Of a DNA stretch of 64,000 nt, positions 42,377-51,233 are shown piece by piece (within the stretch, counting starts at the first letter, position 1; each line of letters begins with the position of its first letter). The notes below the pieces were generated by a model. That model was given only the letters and a program-made list of their open reading frames with translations. It searched no databases and was not told the origin of the DNA. The stretch lies in contig NZ_WHOS01000013.1 of assembly GCF_013340935.1 (NCBI RefSeq), forward strand, positions 100,081 through 164,080. The letters are read 5' to 3'. This DNA is from Azospirillum melinis (GTDB lineage: Bacteria; Pseudomonadota; Alphaproteobacteria; Azospirillales; Azospirillaceae). A program made the translations under genes and the position numbers.

Positions 42377-43161
42377 CGGTCGCCCGCCAGGGGCTTCACC
42401 GCCGGGGCGCGGCGGGGCAGGTGCATCTTCAGGCTGAAGGACACGCCGCCATCGACCATCAGATGCTGTCCGTGGATGTAGCGCGCGCGGTCCGAGGCCA
42501 GGAACAGCACCGCGTCGGCGACATCGTCGGCGGTGCCGAGCGACCGGGCGGGGACGGCGGCGCCGCGCACCGCGCGCACCTCCGCATCCGCATAGATCGG
42601 CGCCGACATGCCGGCGTCGATGAAGCCGGGGGCGACGGCGTTGACCCGCACCCCGCGCGGCGCCAGCGCCAGCGCCAGATGTTCGGTCAGCAGCGCGACC
42701 GCCGCCTTGGTCGCCGGATAGGCCCCGGCGTCGGGGCTGGGGGCGACGGCGTTCAGCGAGGTGATGTTGACGATGGCCCCCGACCCGCGTTCCGCCATCC
42801 GCCGCGCGACGGCGCGGGTGACGATGAAGGTGCCGGTCAGGTTGACGTCCACCACGCGGCGGAAATCGGCGACGCTGTGCTCCAGCAGGTCGCCGAAACG
42901 GACGATGCCGGCATTGTTGACCAGCAGGTCGGGGCCGTCGCCGAACGCCTCGGCCATCGCGGCGACCACCGCGTCGATCTGCGCCTCGTCGGTCACGTCG
43001 GCGGTGAAGGCCAGGGCGCCGGGAATGCGCGCGGCCTCGACCTCCAGCCCGGCGGCATCGAGGTCGAGCAGCGCCACGCGGTATCCGTCGCCGGCCAGAC
43101 GGCGCGCGATGGCCGCGCCCAGTCCGCCGCCGGCTCCGGTCACCAGAGCGGTCTTGGTCAT
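42373..43161 (-). CDS. short-chain dehydrogenase/reductase (SDR)
   Basis: A 262-residue classical SDR. The cofactor motif is TGAGGGLGAAIA (about 8-19), with NNAG at about 87 and YxxxK in YPATKAA. Asp in LLDLDAAG after the second strand suggests NAD preference. The C-terminal 15 residues after the usual end are basic and Pro-rich. The gene overlaps the ThuA-like gene by 4 bases and is separated from the upstream cupin gene by 105 bases. The substrate is unknown; it probably oxidises an alcohol intermediate of the operon's pathway. Confidence 0.87.
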   Translation of the reverse strand: MTKTALVTGAGGGLGAAIARRLAGDGYRVALLDLDAAGLEVEAARIPGALAFTADVTDEAQIDAVVAAMAEAFGDGPDLLVNNAGIVRFGDLLEHSVADFRRVVDVNLTGTFIVTRAVARRMAERGSGAIVNITSLNAVAPSPDAGAYPATKAAVALLTEHLALALAPRGVRVNAVAPGFIDAGMSAPIYADAEVRAVRGAAVPARSLGTADDVADAVLFLASDRARYIHGQHLMVDGGVSFSLKMHLPRRAPAVKPLAGDR

Positions 43162-43266
43162 GCGATCCTCCCGGAAAAGCGGGTTTCGAAGGTTGACGGG
43201 ATCCCCGTCGCGGCGTGCTCTGCACCCATCGCTGTGGTCTTCCTTGTTCCGGATGCGGGCAGCGCG

Positions 43267-43827
43267 TCAGCCGCGCGGGCGCCTGCTGACGACGGTTCCG
43301 GCCTCGGGCTGGAAATAGCTGCGCTCGGGCTTGTAGGTTCCGCTCGCCACGGTGATGCCCCAGCTTCCCGGCTCCAGCGCCATGAAGCCGTGGATGTCGG
43401 CGGGCGGGGCGATCACCACGCTGTCGCCCGGTTCCAGCACGCGGTCCTCGACCATGGTCAGGTCGGCCTTGCCGGGAACCGAGCCGTCGTCGCGCCGCTC
43501 GTAGACGGTGTGCTTCACCCGCCCCCGGTAGATCGCCATGCTCTCCCAGTTGCCGTGGTCGTGGACGGCGATGGGCTGGCCGTCGGGCAGCTCGAACAGC
43601 AGGATCGACAGGTCGCCGTCATAGTAGAGGTACTGGGAATTGGCGACGTGGTTGCCGATGCGCGGCACGCCGGCCGTGCACAGGTCGGGCCGGGCGGCGA
43701 GTGCTGCCAGCGGTTCGCGCAGCGCCTCCGTCAGGCGGGCGGTGTCGTGTCCGTGCGTCTCGATCGCCCGGATGACCGCCTGGGCGCAGGCGCGGATGGC
43801 GGTGCCGGTCTCGGGGCTGGCGGCCAT
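43267..43827 (-). CDS. cupin, cysteine-dioxygenase-like (COG5553 type)
   Basis: A 186-residue single-cupin protein. The metal site is seen in PIAVHDHGNWESMAIYRG (His-x-His near residue 92), and the third His lies in DIHGFM near 150. This pattern is like that of predicted metal-dependent enzymes of the cysteine-dioxygenase/3-mercaptopropionate-dioxygenase group. AGGAGGAACCATC precedes the ATG. It starts just after the TIM-barrel gene and may be a non-haem iron dioxygenase for a thiol or other small substrate. Which substrate is inference only. Confidence 0.78.
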   Translation of the reverse strand: MAASPETGTAIRACAQAVIRAIETHGHDTARLTEALREPLAALAARPDLCTAGVPRIGNHVANSQYLYYDGDLSILLFELPDGQPIAVHDHGNWESMAIYRGRVKHTVYERRDDGSVPGKADLTMVEDRVLEPGDSVVIAPPADIHGFMALEPGSWGITVASGTYKPERSYFQPEAGTVVSRRPRG

Positions 43828-43853
43828 GATGGTTCCTCCTGGGTGGGCGGTGG

Positions 43854-44660
43854 TCAGAGCGCCGCCAGCAGGCGGCGGGTGGCGGCGACGGCGCGCGCCA
43901 CGCGGGCCGGCGCATCCATCGTCCGCGCCAGGGCGGTGGTGGGGATTTCGAGGGCGAGCGGCAGGCCGGGCGGAAGCGCGCGCAGCAGCCCGGTCAGGTC
44001 GATGCCGCCGTCGCCGGGAAACAGCCGCTCCTTCACCGCGGTGTGCAGCAGGGCATCGCGGTCGGTCCGATAATCGCGCGGGGCGTCGCAGAGATGCATG
44101 TAGGCGAACAGGCCGGATGGGATCGCCGCCACCTCGGCCGGCGTGCCGCCGGAGCGGTCGTAATGCAGCGCGTCGAGCGCGATGCCGATGTTCGGGCGCT
44201 CCACCCGGCCGATCAGCCGGGCGGCGGCGGCGGCGCTCGGCACGCTCATCCAGGGCACGAACTCGAACTGCACGGTCAGGCCGAAGCCGGCGGCATCGTC
44301 GCACAGCCGTCCCAGCCTTGCCGCCAGCCTCCCCTCGTCGGGGTCGTCGCCGGTCGCCAGAACATGGCGGGCACCCAGCTCGGCCGCCGCCTCCAGGAAG
44401 GGGCGGAAGGCGTCGAGGTCGGTGTGGGGCAGGACGCGGGCGGTGTTGGCGTCGAGCGCCGTGACGCCGCGGTCGGCCATGCGCCGCTTCATCTCGCGCC
44501 GCAGGGCGGGGTCGGCCAGCAGAGGCATCGGATCGCCGTCGGGCTGGCCGCCCAGCAGGCGCAGCCCGACATGGTCGCAGCCCTGGTCCGCCGCCACCGT
44601 CACCATGTCGGGCGGCGACAGCTCCGGCACCGTGTAGTAGGAGAGCGACAGCGGGTTCAC
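43854..44660 (-). CDS. TIM-barrel sugar isomerase/epimerase-like protein
   Basis: A 268-residue AP-endonuclease-2/xylose-isomerase-like barrel. Metal-ligand-type residues appear in VQFEFVPW (Glu), IALDALHYDR (Asp, His), MHLCDAP (His, Asp) and LALEIPT (Glu), the usual four. The GTG start at 44660 is supported by GGGAGGT 6 bases ahead, and it overlaps the stop of the SDR gene. Members isomerise or epimerise sugars, inosose or related polyols. It sits between two oxidoreductases in the operon. Confidence 0.82.
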   Translation of the reverse strand: MNPLSLSYYTVPELSPPDMVTVAADQGCDHVGLRLLGGQPDGDPMPLLADPALRREMKRRMADRGVTALDANTARVLPHTDLDAFRPFLEAAAELGARHVLATGDDPDEGRLAARLGRLCDDAAGFGLTVQFEFVPWMSVPSAAAAARLIGRVERPNIGIALDALHYDRSGGTPAEVAAIPSGLFAYMHLCDAPRDYRTDRDALLHTAVKERLFPGDGGIDLTGLLRALPPGLPLALEIPTTALARTMDAPARVARAVAATRRLLAAL

Positions 44661-45484
44661 GCGGCACCTCCCGCCTGGAGGGGGGCGGGAGCCGGACGGA
44701 CGCCGCCATACTGTGCCCAGCTGCCGGCGACGTGCCATCCGGCATCCACCACCAGATTGACGCCGGTGATCGCCGACGCCCGGTCGGAGGCCAGGAACTC
44801 AATGCTCTCCGCCACCTCGCGCGGCTGCACGATCCGGCCGAGCGCGGTGAACTCGGCCGGATCGGCGGCATAGCGGCCCGACCGGATCCGTTCGACCACC
44901 CGCGGCACCAGGGTAGAGCCGGGCGAGACGCAGTTGACCCGCACCCCGGCGCGTCCCCATTCCCCGGCAAGGTTCAGCGTCAGGCTGACCACCCCCGCCT
45001 TGCTCGACGCATAGGCATGGACCGGCACCGAGCCGATGGCGGCAATCGACGCGATGTTGACGATGCTGCCCCGCCCCTGCCGCGCCATGCGGGTGCCGAA
45101 GGCCCGGTTGGCGTAATAGGTGCCGGTCAGGTTGACGTGGATCGTGCGCTCCCACACCTCCAGCGGCAGCTCGGCCGGCGGCAGCACCGGCTGGAAGACG
45201 GCGGCGGCGACCACCAGCGCACCGACCGGACCATGCGCCGCCTCGATGGCCGCCGCCGCCCGCTCCACCGCGCCGGCGTCGGCGATGTCGAGCGCCAGCG
45301 CGGCGCCGCCGAGGTCGCCGGCCACCCGCTCCGCGGCATCCGGGTCGAGGTCGGCGACCGCCAGCCGCCAGCCGCGCGCCGCCATCAGCCGGGCGGTCTC
45401 CTCGCCGATGCCGTTGCCGCCGCCGATGACGACGGCCAGCGCGCCGCCCGCGGTCGAGGTCTGCTGCGTCATGGCCGGGTCCAT
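44657..45484 (-). CDS. short-chain dehydrogenase/reductase (SDR)
   Basis: A 275-residue classical SDR. The cofactor loop is GGGNGIGEETA near residue 19, with the Asp of VADLDPD indicating NAD preference and YxxxK in YASSKAG. The region after the active site, VSPGSTLVPRVV, is unusually Val-rich. The ATG at 45484 is chosen over an internal Met because GGAGGA lies about 9 bases ahead. It is the second SDR of the operon and overlaps the TIM-barrel gene by 4 bases. Two SDRs suggest successive or stereospecific oxidations of the imported substrate. Confidence 0.85.
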   Translation of the reverse strand: MDPAMTQQTSTAGGALAVVIGGGNGIGEETARLMAARGWRLAVADLDPDAAERVAGDLGGAALALDIADAGAVERAAAAIEAAHGPVGALVVAAAVFQPVLPPAELPLEVWERTIHVNLTGTYYANRAFGTRMARQGRGSIVNIASIAAIGSVPVHAYASSKAGVVSLTLNLAGEWGRAGVRVNCVSPGSTLVPRVVERIRSGRYAADPAEFTALGRIVQPREVAESIEFLASDRASAITGVNLVVDAGWHVAGSWAQYGGVRPAPAPLQAGGAA

Positions 45485-45498
45485 GGCCGGGTCCTCCG

Positions 45499-46479
45499 TC
45501 ACTTGCGCAGGTCGGCGGCGAGGAAGGAGCTGTCCAGCACCTTCGACCAGTCGACCGGGCCGGACCATTCGCCCATGCGTTCCATGCCCTTGACCCAGAT
45601 GTTCAGGGCGTCCATGTCGAAATCGCCCTGGCTCCAGTACTTGATCGCCGCCATGCGCTTCATCGAGGCGGTGGCGACATCGACCGGCAGCGTGTCGCCA
45701 TAGCGCTTGGCGACCATCTTCGCGGCCTCCTCCGGGTTCTCGTAGATGAAGTTCACCGCGGAGCGCCAGGCGGCGAGCAGCCCGCGCAGCTGGTCCGGGC
45801 TCTTGCGCATGAAGTCGCCGGTGGCGACGCCGACGGTCGGCGTCATCGACGGCAGGTTCTCCAGCGAGAAGGCGACCTTGTAGCGGTCCTTGCGGGCGCT
45901 GTAGAGCGGCTCCAGGATCAGCGCCGCGTCCACCCCGCCCTGCTCCAGCGCCGACAGGCCCGAGCCGACCGATCCCAGCGCCACCATGTCGGCCTTGCCG
46001 GGATAGCCGGCCGCCTCGAAGGCCATGGTGACCATCAGCTCGCTCGACGATTTCGGCGCGGTGATGCCGACCTTGCGGCCGACCAGATCCTTGACCGAGG
46101 ACACGCCGCTGTCCGGCCGCGTCACCCACAGCAGGTCGTCCACCCGGCGGATCGCGGTGTGGACGATGCGGATGTCCATGCCCTGCCTGATGCCGGCCAG
46201 CGCGGTGGAGGTGCTGACGATGCCGTAGCCGAGCCCGCCGCCCACCATGTTGCGGATGCCGGTGCCGCCGCCGACCGAACTCATCACGTCGGTGACGTCG
46301 ACGCCGTTCTTCTTGTAGTCGCCGCGCTCCAGCGCCACCGCGATGGGGGCGGTGTTCAGCAGGGCGCCATAGTGGGACGCCATGATCTCCAGCGCATGGG
46401 CCTGCGGCGCCGAGGCCAGCAGGCCACCGATCAGCGGCACCGCCGCCAGCGCGCGGGTCAGGAAACGGGTGATGGTCAT
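45499..46479 (-). CDS. NMT1/SsuA-type ABC transporter substrate-binding protein
   Basis: A 326-residue periplasmic binding protein with a signal peptide to about residue 29 (cleavage near AHA-L). The two-lobed NMT1/SsuA fold is seen in NTAPIAVALERGDYKKNG, VGGGTGIRNMVGGGLGYG and LVGRKVGITAPKSSSE. GGAGGGACG precedes the ATG. It supplies the ABC system of this operon, whose ATPase and fused permease are encoded two and three genes upstream in transcription order. Ligands of this family include sulfonates, nitrate, aromatic acids and pyrimidine precursors. Confidence 0.87.
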   Translation of the reverse strand: MTITRFLTRALAAVPLIGGLLASAPQAHALEIMASHYGALLNTAPIAVALERGDYKKNGVDVTDVMSSVGGGTGIRNMVGGGLGYGIVSTSTALAGIRQGMDIRIVHTAIRRVDDLLWVTRPDSGVSSVKDLVGRKVGITAPKSSSELMVTMAFEAAGYPGKADMVALGSVGSGLSALEQGGVDAALILEPLYSARKDRYKVAFSLENLPSMTPTVGVATGDFMRKSPDQLRGLLAAWRSAVNFIYENPEEAAKMVAKRYGDTLPVDVATASMKRMAAIKYWSQGDFDMDALNIWVKGMERMGEWSGPVDWSKVLDSSFLAADLRK

Positions 46480-47498
46480 GGCGTCCCTCCGTTGTAGGTT
46501 TTGTCTTTTCTCAGCAGGCGGCGGGCGTTGCCGGCCAGCGCCGGCGACACGGCGCCGTGATGCCCATCCTCCGGCTGGTCCCAGCCGGCGAAATTGGTGC
46601 CGAAGACCAGCCGGTCCGGCCCCACCACCTGGGTCAGCAACGCCAGCGCCCGGTCGTCGTTCAGGTGCGTGTCGAACCACAGGCGCGACAGCATCTCCTC
46701 GAAGGCGCCGTCCTTCTTCATCGACTGGCTGGCCCACGGGCGCTTCATGCCGGCCTGCGCCAGCCGCCCGGCGGTGAAGGCGGCGGCACCGCCGCCATGG
46801 CTGATCCAGACATCCAGCCGGGGATGGCGTTCCAGCACGCCGCCGAAGATCAGGGTGGCGACGGCGATGGTCTCCTGCGCGGCAAAACCGATGATGACGT
46901 CGAGGTCGAAACGCTTCAGCGCCGGGTCGCCGGGCGGCCCGTCGATGCCGGCCGGGGCCGGATGCAGGAACAGCGGCACGTCCAGCCGGACGAACGCCTC
47001 GTAGAGCCTGTCGAACTCCGAGCTGTGCAGCGGCTCGCCCGCGAACTCGGTGCCGGTCGCCGCCCCCCACAGTCCCAGCTCGCCGACGGAGCGCTCCAGC
47101 TCCTCCGTCGCCGCGCGCGGGTCCTGCATCGGCAGGGCGGCCAGCCCGCCCAGCCGGTCCGGATAGCGCGCGACCAGCTCCGCCAGCGCGTCGTTGTGCC
47201 GGCGGCAGAAGGAGACGGCGGACGGCACGTCGATGTGGTGGAAATAGTTCAGCGGACTGGCCGACAGCACCTGGAAATCGATGCCGGCCTGATCCATGCG
47301 GCGCAGCCGCAGCTCCGGGTCGGTGAAGGGGCTGTTCAGGTGGCGGACGCCGCTCAGTCGGTAATTGCCGACGCGGTACCAGGGCTGGCCGTTCCCGTCG
47401 ACGCCATGCTCCGGCCCGTGGATGCCGGCGGCGCCGTTGGTCGCCTCCAGGCGGACATGGGCATGAACGTCGATCAGCGTCGCGGTTTCGATGGGCAT
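46476..47498 (-). CDS. ACMSD-like amidohydrolase family protein
   Basis: A 340-residue metal-dependent enzyme of the amidohydrolase-2 family, which includes ACMS decarboxylase and related non-oxidative decarboxylases. His12 and His14 (IDVHAHV), His179 (LFLHPAP) and His234 (WISHGGG) match the metal and catalytic histidines. The conserved Asp of the GTD motif is Asn302 here (VFGTNFAGWD), an unusual change. The start overlaps the binding-protein gene's upstream region, with its stop 4 bases inside the next gene. It could decarboxylate or hydrolyse a cyclic or aromatic carboxylate made from the imported compound. Confidence 0.85.
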   Translation of the reverse strand: MPIETATLIDVHAHVRLEATNGAAGIHGPEHGVDGNGQPWYRVGNYRLSGVRHLNSPFTDPELRLRRMDQAGIDFQVLSASPLNYFHHIDVPSAVSFCRRHNDALAELVARYPDRLGGLAALPMQDPRAATEELERSVGELGLWGAATGTEFAGEPLHSSEFDRLYEAFVRLDVPLFLHPAPAGIDGPPGDPALKRFDLDVIIGFAAQETIAVATLIFGGVLERHPRLDVWISHGGGAAAFTAGRLAQAGMKRPWASQSMKKDGAFEEMLSRLWFDTHLNDDRALALLTQVVGPDRLVFGTNFAGWDQPEDGHHGAVSPALAGNARRLLRKDKTYNGGTP

Positions 47499-47578
47499 GG
47501 GAAGGTCCTTTCCGCCGGGCGGGCCGGCGGCCGGGAAGGAAGGGGCTGGCGAAGAGGGCGTTCGAATGCGGGCGCCGC

Positions 47579-49096
47579 TCAGGCGACCCGGTGCATCCGG
47601 TTGTCGAGCGCGAGCAGCACGCTGTTGACCGCCAGGGCGAACAGGCCGATCAGCACGGTGACGCTCATCATCGTCGCGGTGTCGTTGACGCTGATGCCGT
47701 TCATGATCATGAAGCCCAGCCCGCGCTTGGACGCGAACATCTCGCCGACCATCACGCCCAGCAGGGTGATGGAAAAGCTGATGCGCAGGCCGGTCACGAT
47801 CTCCGGCACCGTCGCCGGCACCAGGACCGCGGTCAGCGTCTGCATCCGCGTCAGCCGTATGGCGCGGGCCGAGCGCCGCAGCACCGGGTTCATGGCGCGG
47901 ATGGCGCCCATGGTGACCAGCATCATCGGGATGAAGCCGTGGAGCGTGCCGAACGCTACCTTCGCCGGCATGCCCAGCCCGAACAGCAGCAGGATCACCG
48001 GATAGAGCGTGACCTTGGGAATGGCGTAGAGGGTGACGAACAGCGGTTCCAGCACGTCCGACAGCGACCGGTTGGCACCGATCAGCACGCCAGCCAGCCC
48101 GCCGCCGATGCAGGAGATCAGCAGCGACAGCCCCAGCGCCTTGGCGGTCTCCGCCACATTTTCCCAGAAGGACGGGTTGCCGAACAGGACGGTCATCCGG
48201 TTCAGGGTCACGGCAGGCGAAGCCAGCGCCTCGTCCCCTGCGAGCCCGTGGAACAGCTGCCAGCCGCCCAGGATCAGCAGGGCGATGACGACGGCGGCGG
48301 CCAGCTTCTCCCCCGCCCCGGCGGTGTCGCGGGCGGCGCCGACGCGGCCGGCACCGGAGCGGTGGCGCACCCGCTGTTCCGCCCAGTGCAGCAGCACGGT
48401 CAGGCTGGAGACGAAGACCACGACGAACAGCAGCAGCGCGTACATCGTCCGGTCCTGGAGATTGTTGTACGCGAAGGCGATGGAGTAGCCGAGCCCGCTG
48501 CCGGCCAGGATGAACTCCGCCCCGATGACTCCGGTCACCGAATAGCTCAGCGCCAGCTTCACCCCGGTGAAGATGTGCGGCCCGGCGGCCGGAAGCTGGA
48601 TCAGCAGCGCGTCCTGGACACGGTCGAGGCGGTAGGTGCGGCCGACCTTGCGCAGCACCGGCGGGATGCGGTCCAGCCCGGACAGCGTCGCCGTCACCAT
48701 CGCCATCACCGCATAGAGGAAGCCCATGGCGATGATCGGCAGCGCGTTCATGCCGAGAAGCACGATGAACAGCGGATACAGCACGAAGAACGGCAGGGCG
48801 TAATAGCTGGCGATCAGCGGTTCGACCGCCCGGCGGACCCGCGGCAGGGCGTGGAGCGCGACGCCGCCGGCGAAGCCCGCCACCATCGCGGCGACGGCGG
48901 CGGCCAGGATGTTGCGCAGGGTGAAGCCGATCTGCGACCAGAAGCCGTCGGTTCCCATCAGACGGACCAGCTCGGCAAGCATCTCCGACGGCGGGATCAT
49001 GGTGGCGCGCCCGACATAGCCCAGCCGGCAGGACGCCTCCAGCGCCAGGACGGCCGCGGCGGTGATCAGCAGGCGCTGGATGCCGGCCCGCGTCAT
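47579..49096 (-). CDS. fused double ABC transporter permease (SsuC/TauC type)
   Basis: A 505-residue inner-membrane protein with two complete binding-protein-dependent permease domains, about residues 40-250 and 300-495, joined by a hydrophilic linker (RVRHRSGAGRVGAARDTAG). Each half has the EAA-type loop: LRKVGRTYRLDRVQDALLIQ in the first and RSARAIRLTRMQTLTAVLV in the second. In SsuC/TauC-type systems the permease is normally a homodimer of a single-domain protein. The ATG at 49096 overlaps the ATPase gene's stop. The fusion implies two non-identical halves and a fixed asymmetric pore. Confidence 0.87.
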   Translation of the reverse strand: MTRAGIQRLLITAAAVLALEASCRLGYVGRATMIPPSEMLAELVRLMGTDGFWSQIGFTLRNILAAAVAAMVAGFAGGVALHALPRVRRAVEPLIASYYALPFFVLYPLFIVLLGMNALPIIAMGFLYAVMAMVTATLSGLDRIPPVLRKVGRTYRLDRVQDALLIQLPAAGPHIFTGVKLALSYSVTGVIGAEFILAGSGLGYSIAFAYNNLQDRTMYALLLFVVVFVSSLTVLLHWAEQRVRHRSGAGRVGAARDTAGAGEKLAAAVVIALLILGGWQLFHGLAGDEALASPAVTLNRMTVLFGNPSFWENVAETAKALGLSLLISCIGGGLAGVLIGANRSLSDVLEPLFVTLYAIPKVTLYPVILLLFGLGMPAKVAFGTLHGFIPMMLVTMGAIRAMNPVLRRSARAIRLTRMQTLTAVLVPATVPEIVTGLRISFSITLLGVMVGEMFASKRGLGFMIMNGISVNDTATMMSVTVLIGLFALAVNSVLLALDNRMHRVA

Positions 49097-50022
49097 CCCG
49101 CGACCCTCCGCTGGCTGGCCATCGCCTTCAGCGATTCCTCGCGCAGCGTGTTCCACAGGCGGGTGGTGACCTCGCCGAAGGCGGGTTCGGCGGCGATGGC
49201 GCTGGTGCGGTCGCGCGGCCAGCCGGTTTCGACGATCTCAATGAAGCGGCCGGGGCGCGACGACATCACGCCGATGCGGTCGGACAGCATCGCCGCCTCG
49301 TCCAGCGCATGGGTGATCAGCAGGACGGTCGCCCCGCTGGCCCGCCACAGCCGCAGCAGCTCGTCGCCCATCAGCAGGCGGGTCTGCTGGTCGAGCGCGC
49401 CGAACGGCTCGTCGAGCAGCACCAGGCGCGGGCGCATCACCAGCGTGCGGGCAATGCAGACGCGCTGGCGCATGCCGCCGGACAGCTGGTTGGGATAGGC
49501 GCCGGCGAAATCGTTCAGCCCCATGAAATCGATGGCATGGCGGACGCGCTCTTCCGCCTCCGCACCGCGGAAGCCGGCGCGGCGCAGGCCGAAGGCGATG
49601 TTGTCGCGCACGGACAGCCAGGGGAACGACGCATCCTCCTGGAAGACCACGCCGACCCCGTCGGGAACCGTGCCGCGCACGCGCTTGCCTTCGAAGGTGA
49701 TGGTGCCGTCGGTTGGGCTGCTCAGACCGGCCAGCACGTCGAGCAGGGTGGATTTGCCGCAGCCGGACGGCCCGACGATGGAGAAGAACTCTCCCCGGCG
49801 CAGCTCAAGATCGACCGGACCCAGCGCATGGACCGCCGATCCGAAGATGCGGGTGACGCCGGTCATCACCGCGTGGGCGCCGGCCGCGAGGCCGTTGGAG
49901 CCCTGGGCACCGTTCGGACCCTGGGCGCGGCCGAAGGGAATGGGCTGCGCCGGATGGGACGCGCCTGCCGCATCCTGGGGGACCGGCGCTCTTTCTGACG
50001 ATAGGCCACGCATGGGCTGCAT
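49093..50022 (-). CDS. SsuB/TauB-type ABC transporter ATP-binding protein
   Basis: A 309-residue ATPase. After a 60-residue low-complexity N-terminus, the domain has Walker A GPSGCGKST, the Q-loop VVFQEDASFPWLSV, signature LSGGMRQR and Walker B LVLLDEPFGALD. The FQEDASFPW segment is the SsuB/TauB type. Two ATGs are possible: 50022 (3 bases after GGGAGGGAG) and 50011 (12 bases after it). It is the first gene of the ten-gene operon and is divergent from a LysR gene. It energises the fused permease. Confidence 0.87.
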   Translation of the reverse strand: MQPMRGLSSERAPVPQDAAGASHPAQPIPFGRAQGPNGAQGSNGLAAGAHAVMTGVTRIFGSAVHALGPVDLELRRGEFFSIVGPSGCGKSTLLDVLAGLSSPTDGTITFEGKRVRGTVPDGVGVVFQEDASFPWLSVRDNIAFGLRRAGFRGAEAEERVRHAIDFMGLNDFAGAYPNQLSGGMRQRVCIARTLVMRPRLVLLDEPFGALDQQTRLLMGDELLRLWRASGATVLLITHALDEAAMLSDRIGVMSSRPGRFIEIVETGWPRDRTSAIAAEPAFGEVTTRLWNTLREESLKAMASQRRVAG

Positions 50023-50070
50023 CTCCCTCCCGGTGTCGGGCGTTCGGCGTTGCGCCTGAATTCTGTTTGT

Positions 50071-50086
50071 TTTGTAAGCATACAAA
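50071..50086. promoter_or_regulatory. TTTGTA-AGCA-TACAAA inverted repeat ahead of the ABC operon
   Basis: TTTGTA (50071-50076) and TACAAA (50081-50086) are exact inverted copies separated by AGCA, in an A/T-rich patch of an otherwise G/C-rich region. The site lies 48 bases before the ATPase start and 176 bases before the divergent LysR start. It is the best candidate operator for the LysR protein or another regulator controlling the operon. Confidence 0.58.
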
Positions 50087-50261
50087 TGCAGCCCGCCGGC
50101 CCTGTCTAGGACAGCTTTGGACCACCCCCATATAAAAATTGTTTGCCCTCCCCCGCCGCCGATGCGAGGCTTTCGTCCCTGCCCGTGGCGTACCGCAGGG
50201 CTGCCACGCTGGGCCGCCCAATTGAGCCGCCCCACCGGGCCGCACCGATGGATCCCGACCG

Positions 50262-51194
50262 ATGCGCAGCCGCCAGTTGGAAAGCTTCATCCTCGTCTGC
50301 GAACTGGGCAGCATCAGCAAGGCGGCGCTGGCGCTGAACATCGCGCAGCCGGCGCTGGGGGTGCAGATCAAGGCGCTGGAGCGGGAGTTCGGCGTGCCGC
50401 TGCTGGTCCGCACCGTCACCGGAACCCATCCCACCCCCGCCGGCCTCCTCTTTCTGGAAGAGGCGCGGCTGATGGTGCGGCGCCTGCAGGATTTGAAACG
50501 CTCGCTGCGCGAGGTCGCCGGGCAGGTCCCGAGAACGCTGGCGGTGGGACTGACCCCCAGCCTGTCCGGGCTGCTGGCCGGCAGGCTGATGGAACGGCTG
50601 CACGGCGCCCTGCCGGGGGTGGAGTTGAAGCTGTTCGAAGAGCTGAGCCATGCCCTCATCGGCCATGTCTCATCGGGCAAGCTGGATCTGGCGCTGGCCT
50701 ACACGGTGCCGCGCAGCCGCATGCTGCACCGGGAACCGCGGCTGAACGAGGCGCTGTGCCTGATCACCCATCCGGGTTCGCGGTTCGACGGGACCGGCCC
50801 GCTGTCACTGGCGGCCATCGCCGACGCCGAACTGGCGATGCCCAACGAGGGCGATCTGGTCAGGCGCCTGGTCACCGAGGCGATGACGGCGCGCGGGCTG
50901 GTGCCGAACATCGCCTTCTCGCTCGAATCGATGCAGGCGATCAAGGACATGGTCCGGCGCGGACTGGCCTGCGCGATCCTGCCGCACAGCGCCGTCGCGG
51001 AAGACATCCAGGCCGGCGCCCTGGTGATCCGGCCGATCTGCGACCCGGCGCTGATGCGCACGCTGTTCCTCATCCATCCCGCCGGAACCGAGGTGAATGC
51101 CGCCACGGCACAGGCGCTACGCATCATCGACGGCCTGCTGGACGAGCTGAGGCAGAGGGACCGGAACTTCACCGTCGCGACGGAAGAGGAGTGA
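50262..51194 (+). CDS. LysR-family transcriptional regulator
   Basis: A 310-residue LysR protein. The helix-turn-helix is at about 1-60 (ALALNIAQPALGVQIKALER), and the substrate-binding domain covers 90-300. The opening MRSRQLESFILVCELGSISK and the IAQPALGVQI pattern resemble the CysB/NAC-like group that regulates sulfur, nitrogen and aromatic catabolic genes. It is divergent from the ten-gene operon, so it is almost certainly its regulator. The gene converges on a GntR gene with 39 bases between the ends. Confidence 0.87.
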   Translation: MRSRQLESFILVCELGSISKAALALNIAQPALGVQIKALEREFGVPLLVRTVTGTHPTPAGLLFLEEARLMVRRLQDLKRSLREVAGQVPRTLAVGLTPSLSGLLAGRLMERLHGALPGVELKLFEELSHALIGHVSSGKLDLALAYTVPRSRMLHREPRLNEALCLITHPGSRFDGTGPLSLAAIADAELAMPNEGDLVRRLVTEAMTARGLVPNIAFSLESMQAIKDMVRRGLACAILPHSAVAEDIQAGALVIRPICDPALMRTLFLIHPAGTEVNAATAQALRIIDGLLDELRQRDRNFTVATEEE

Positions 51195-51233
51195 TGGTTT
51201 CCGTGATACTGCTTCGGCCCGGAGGGCCGGCGG

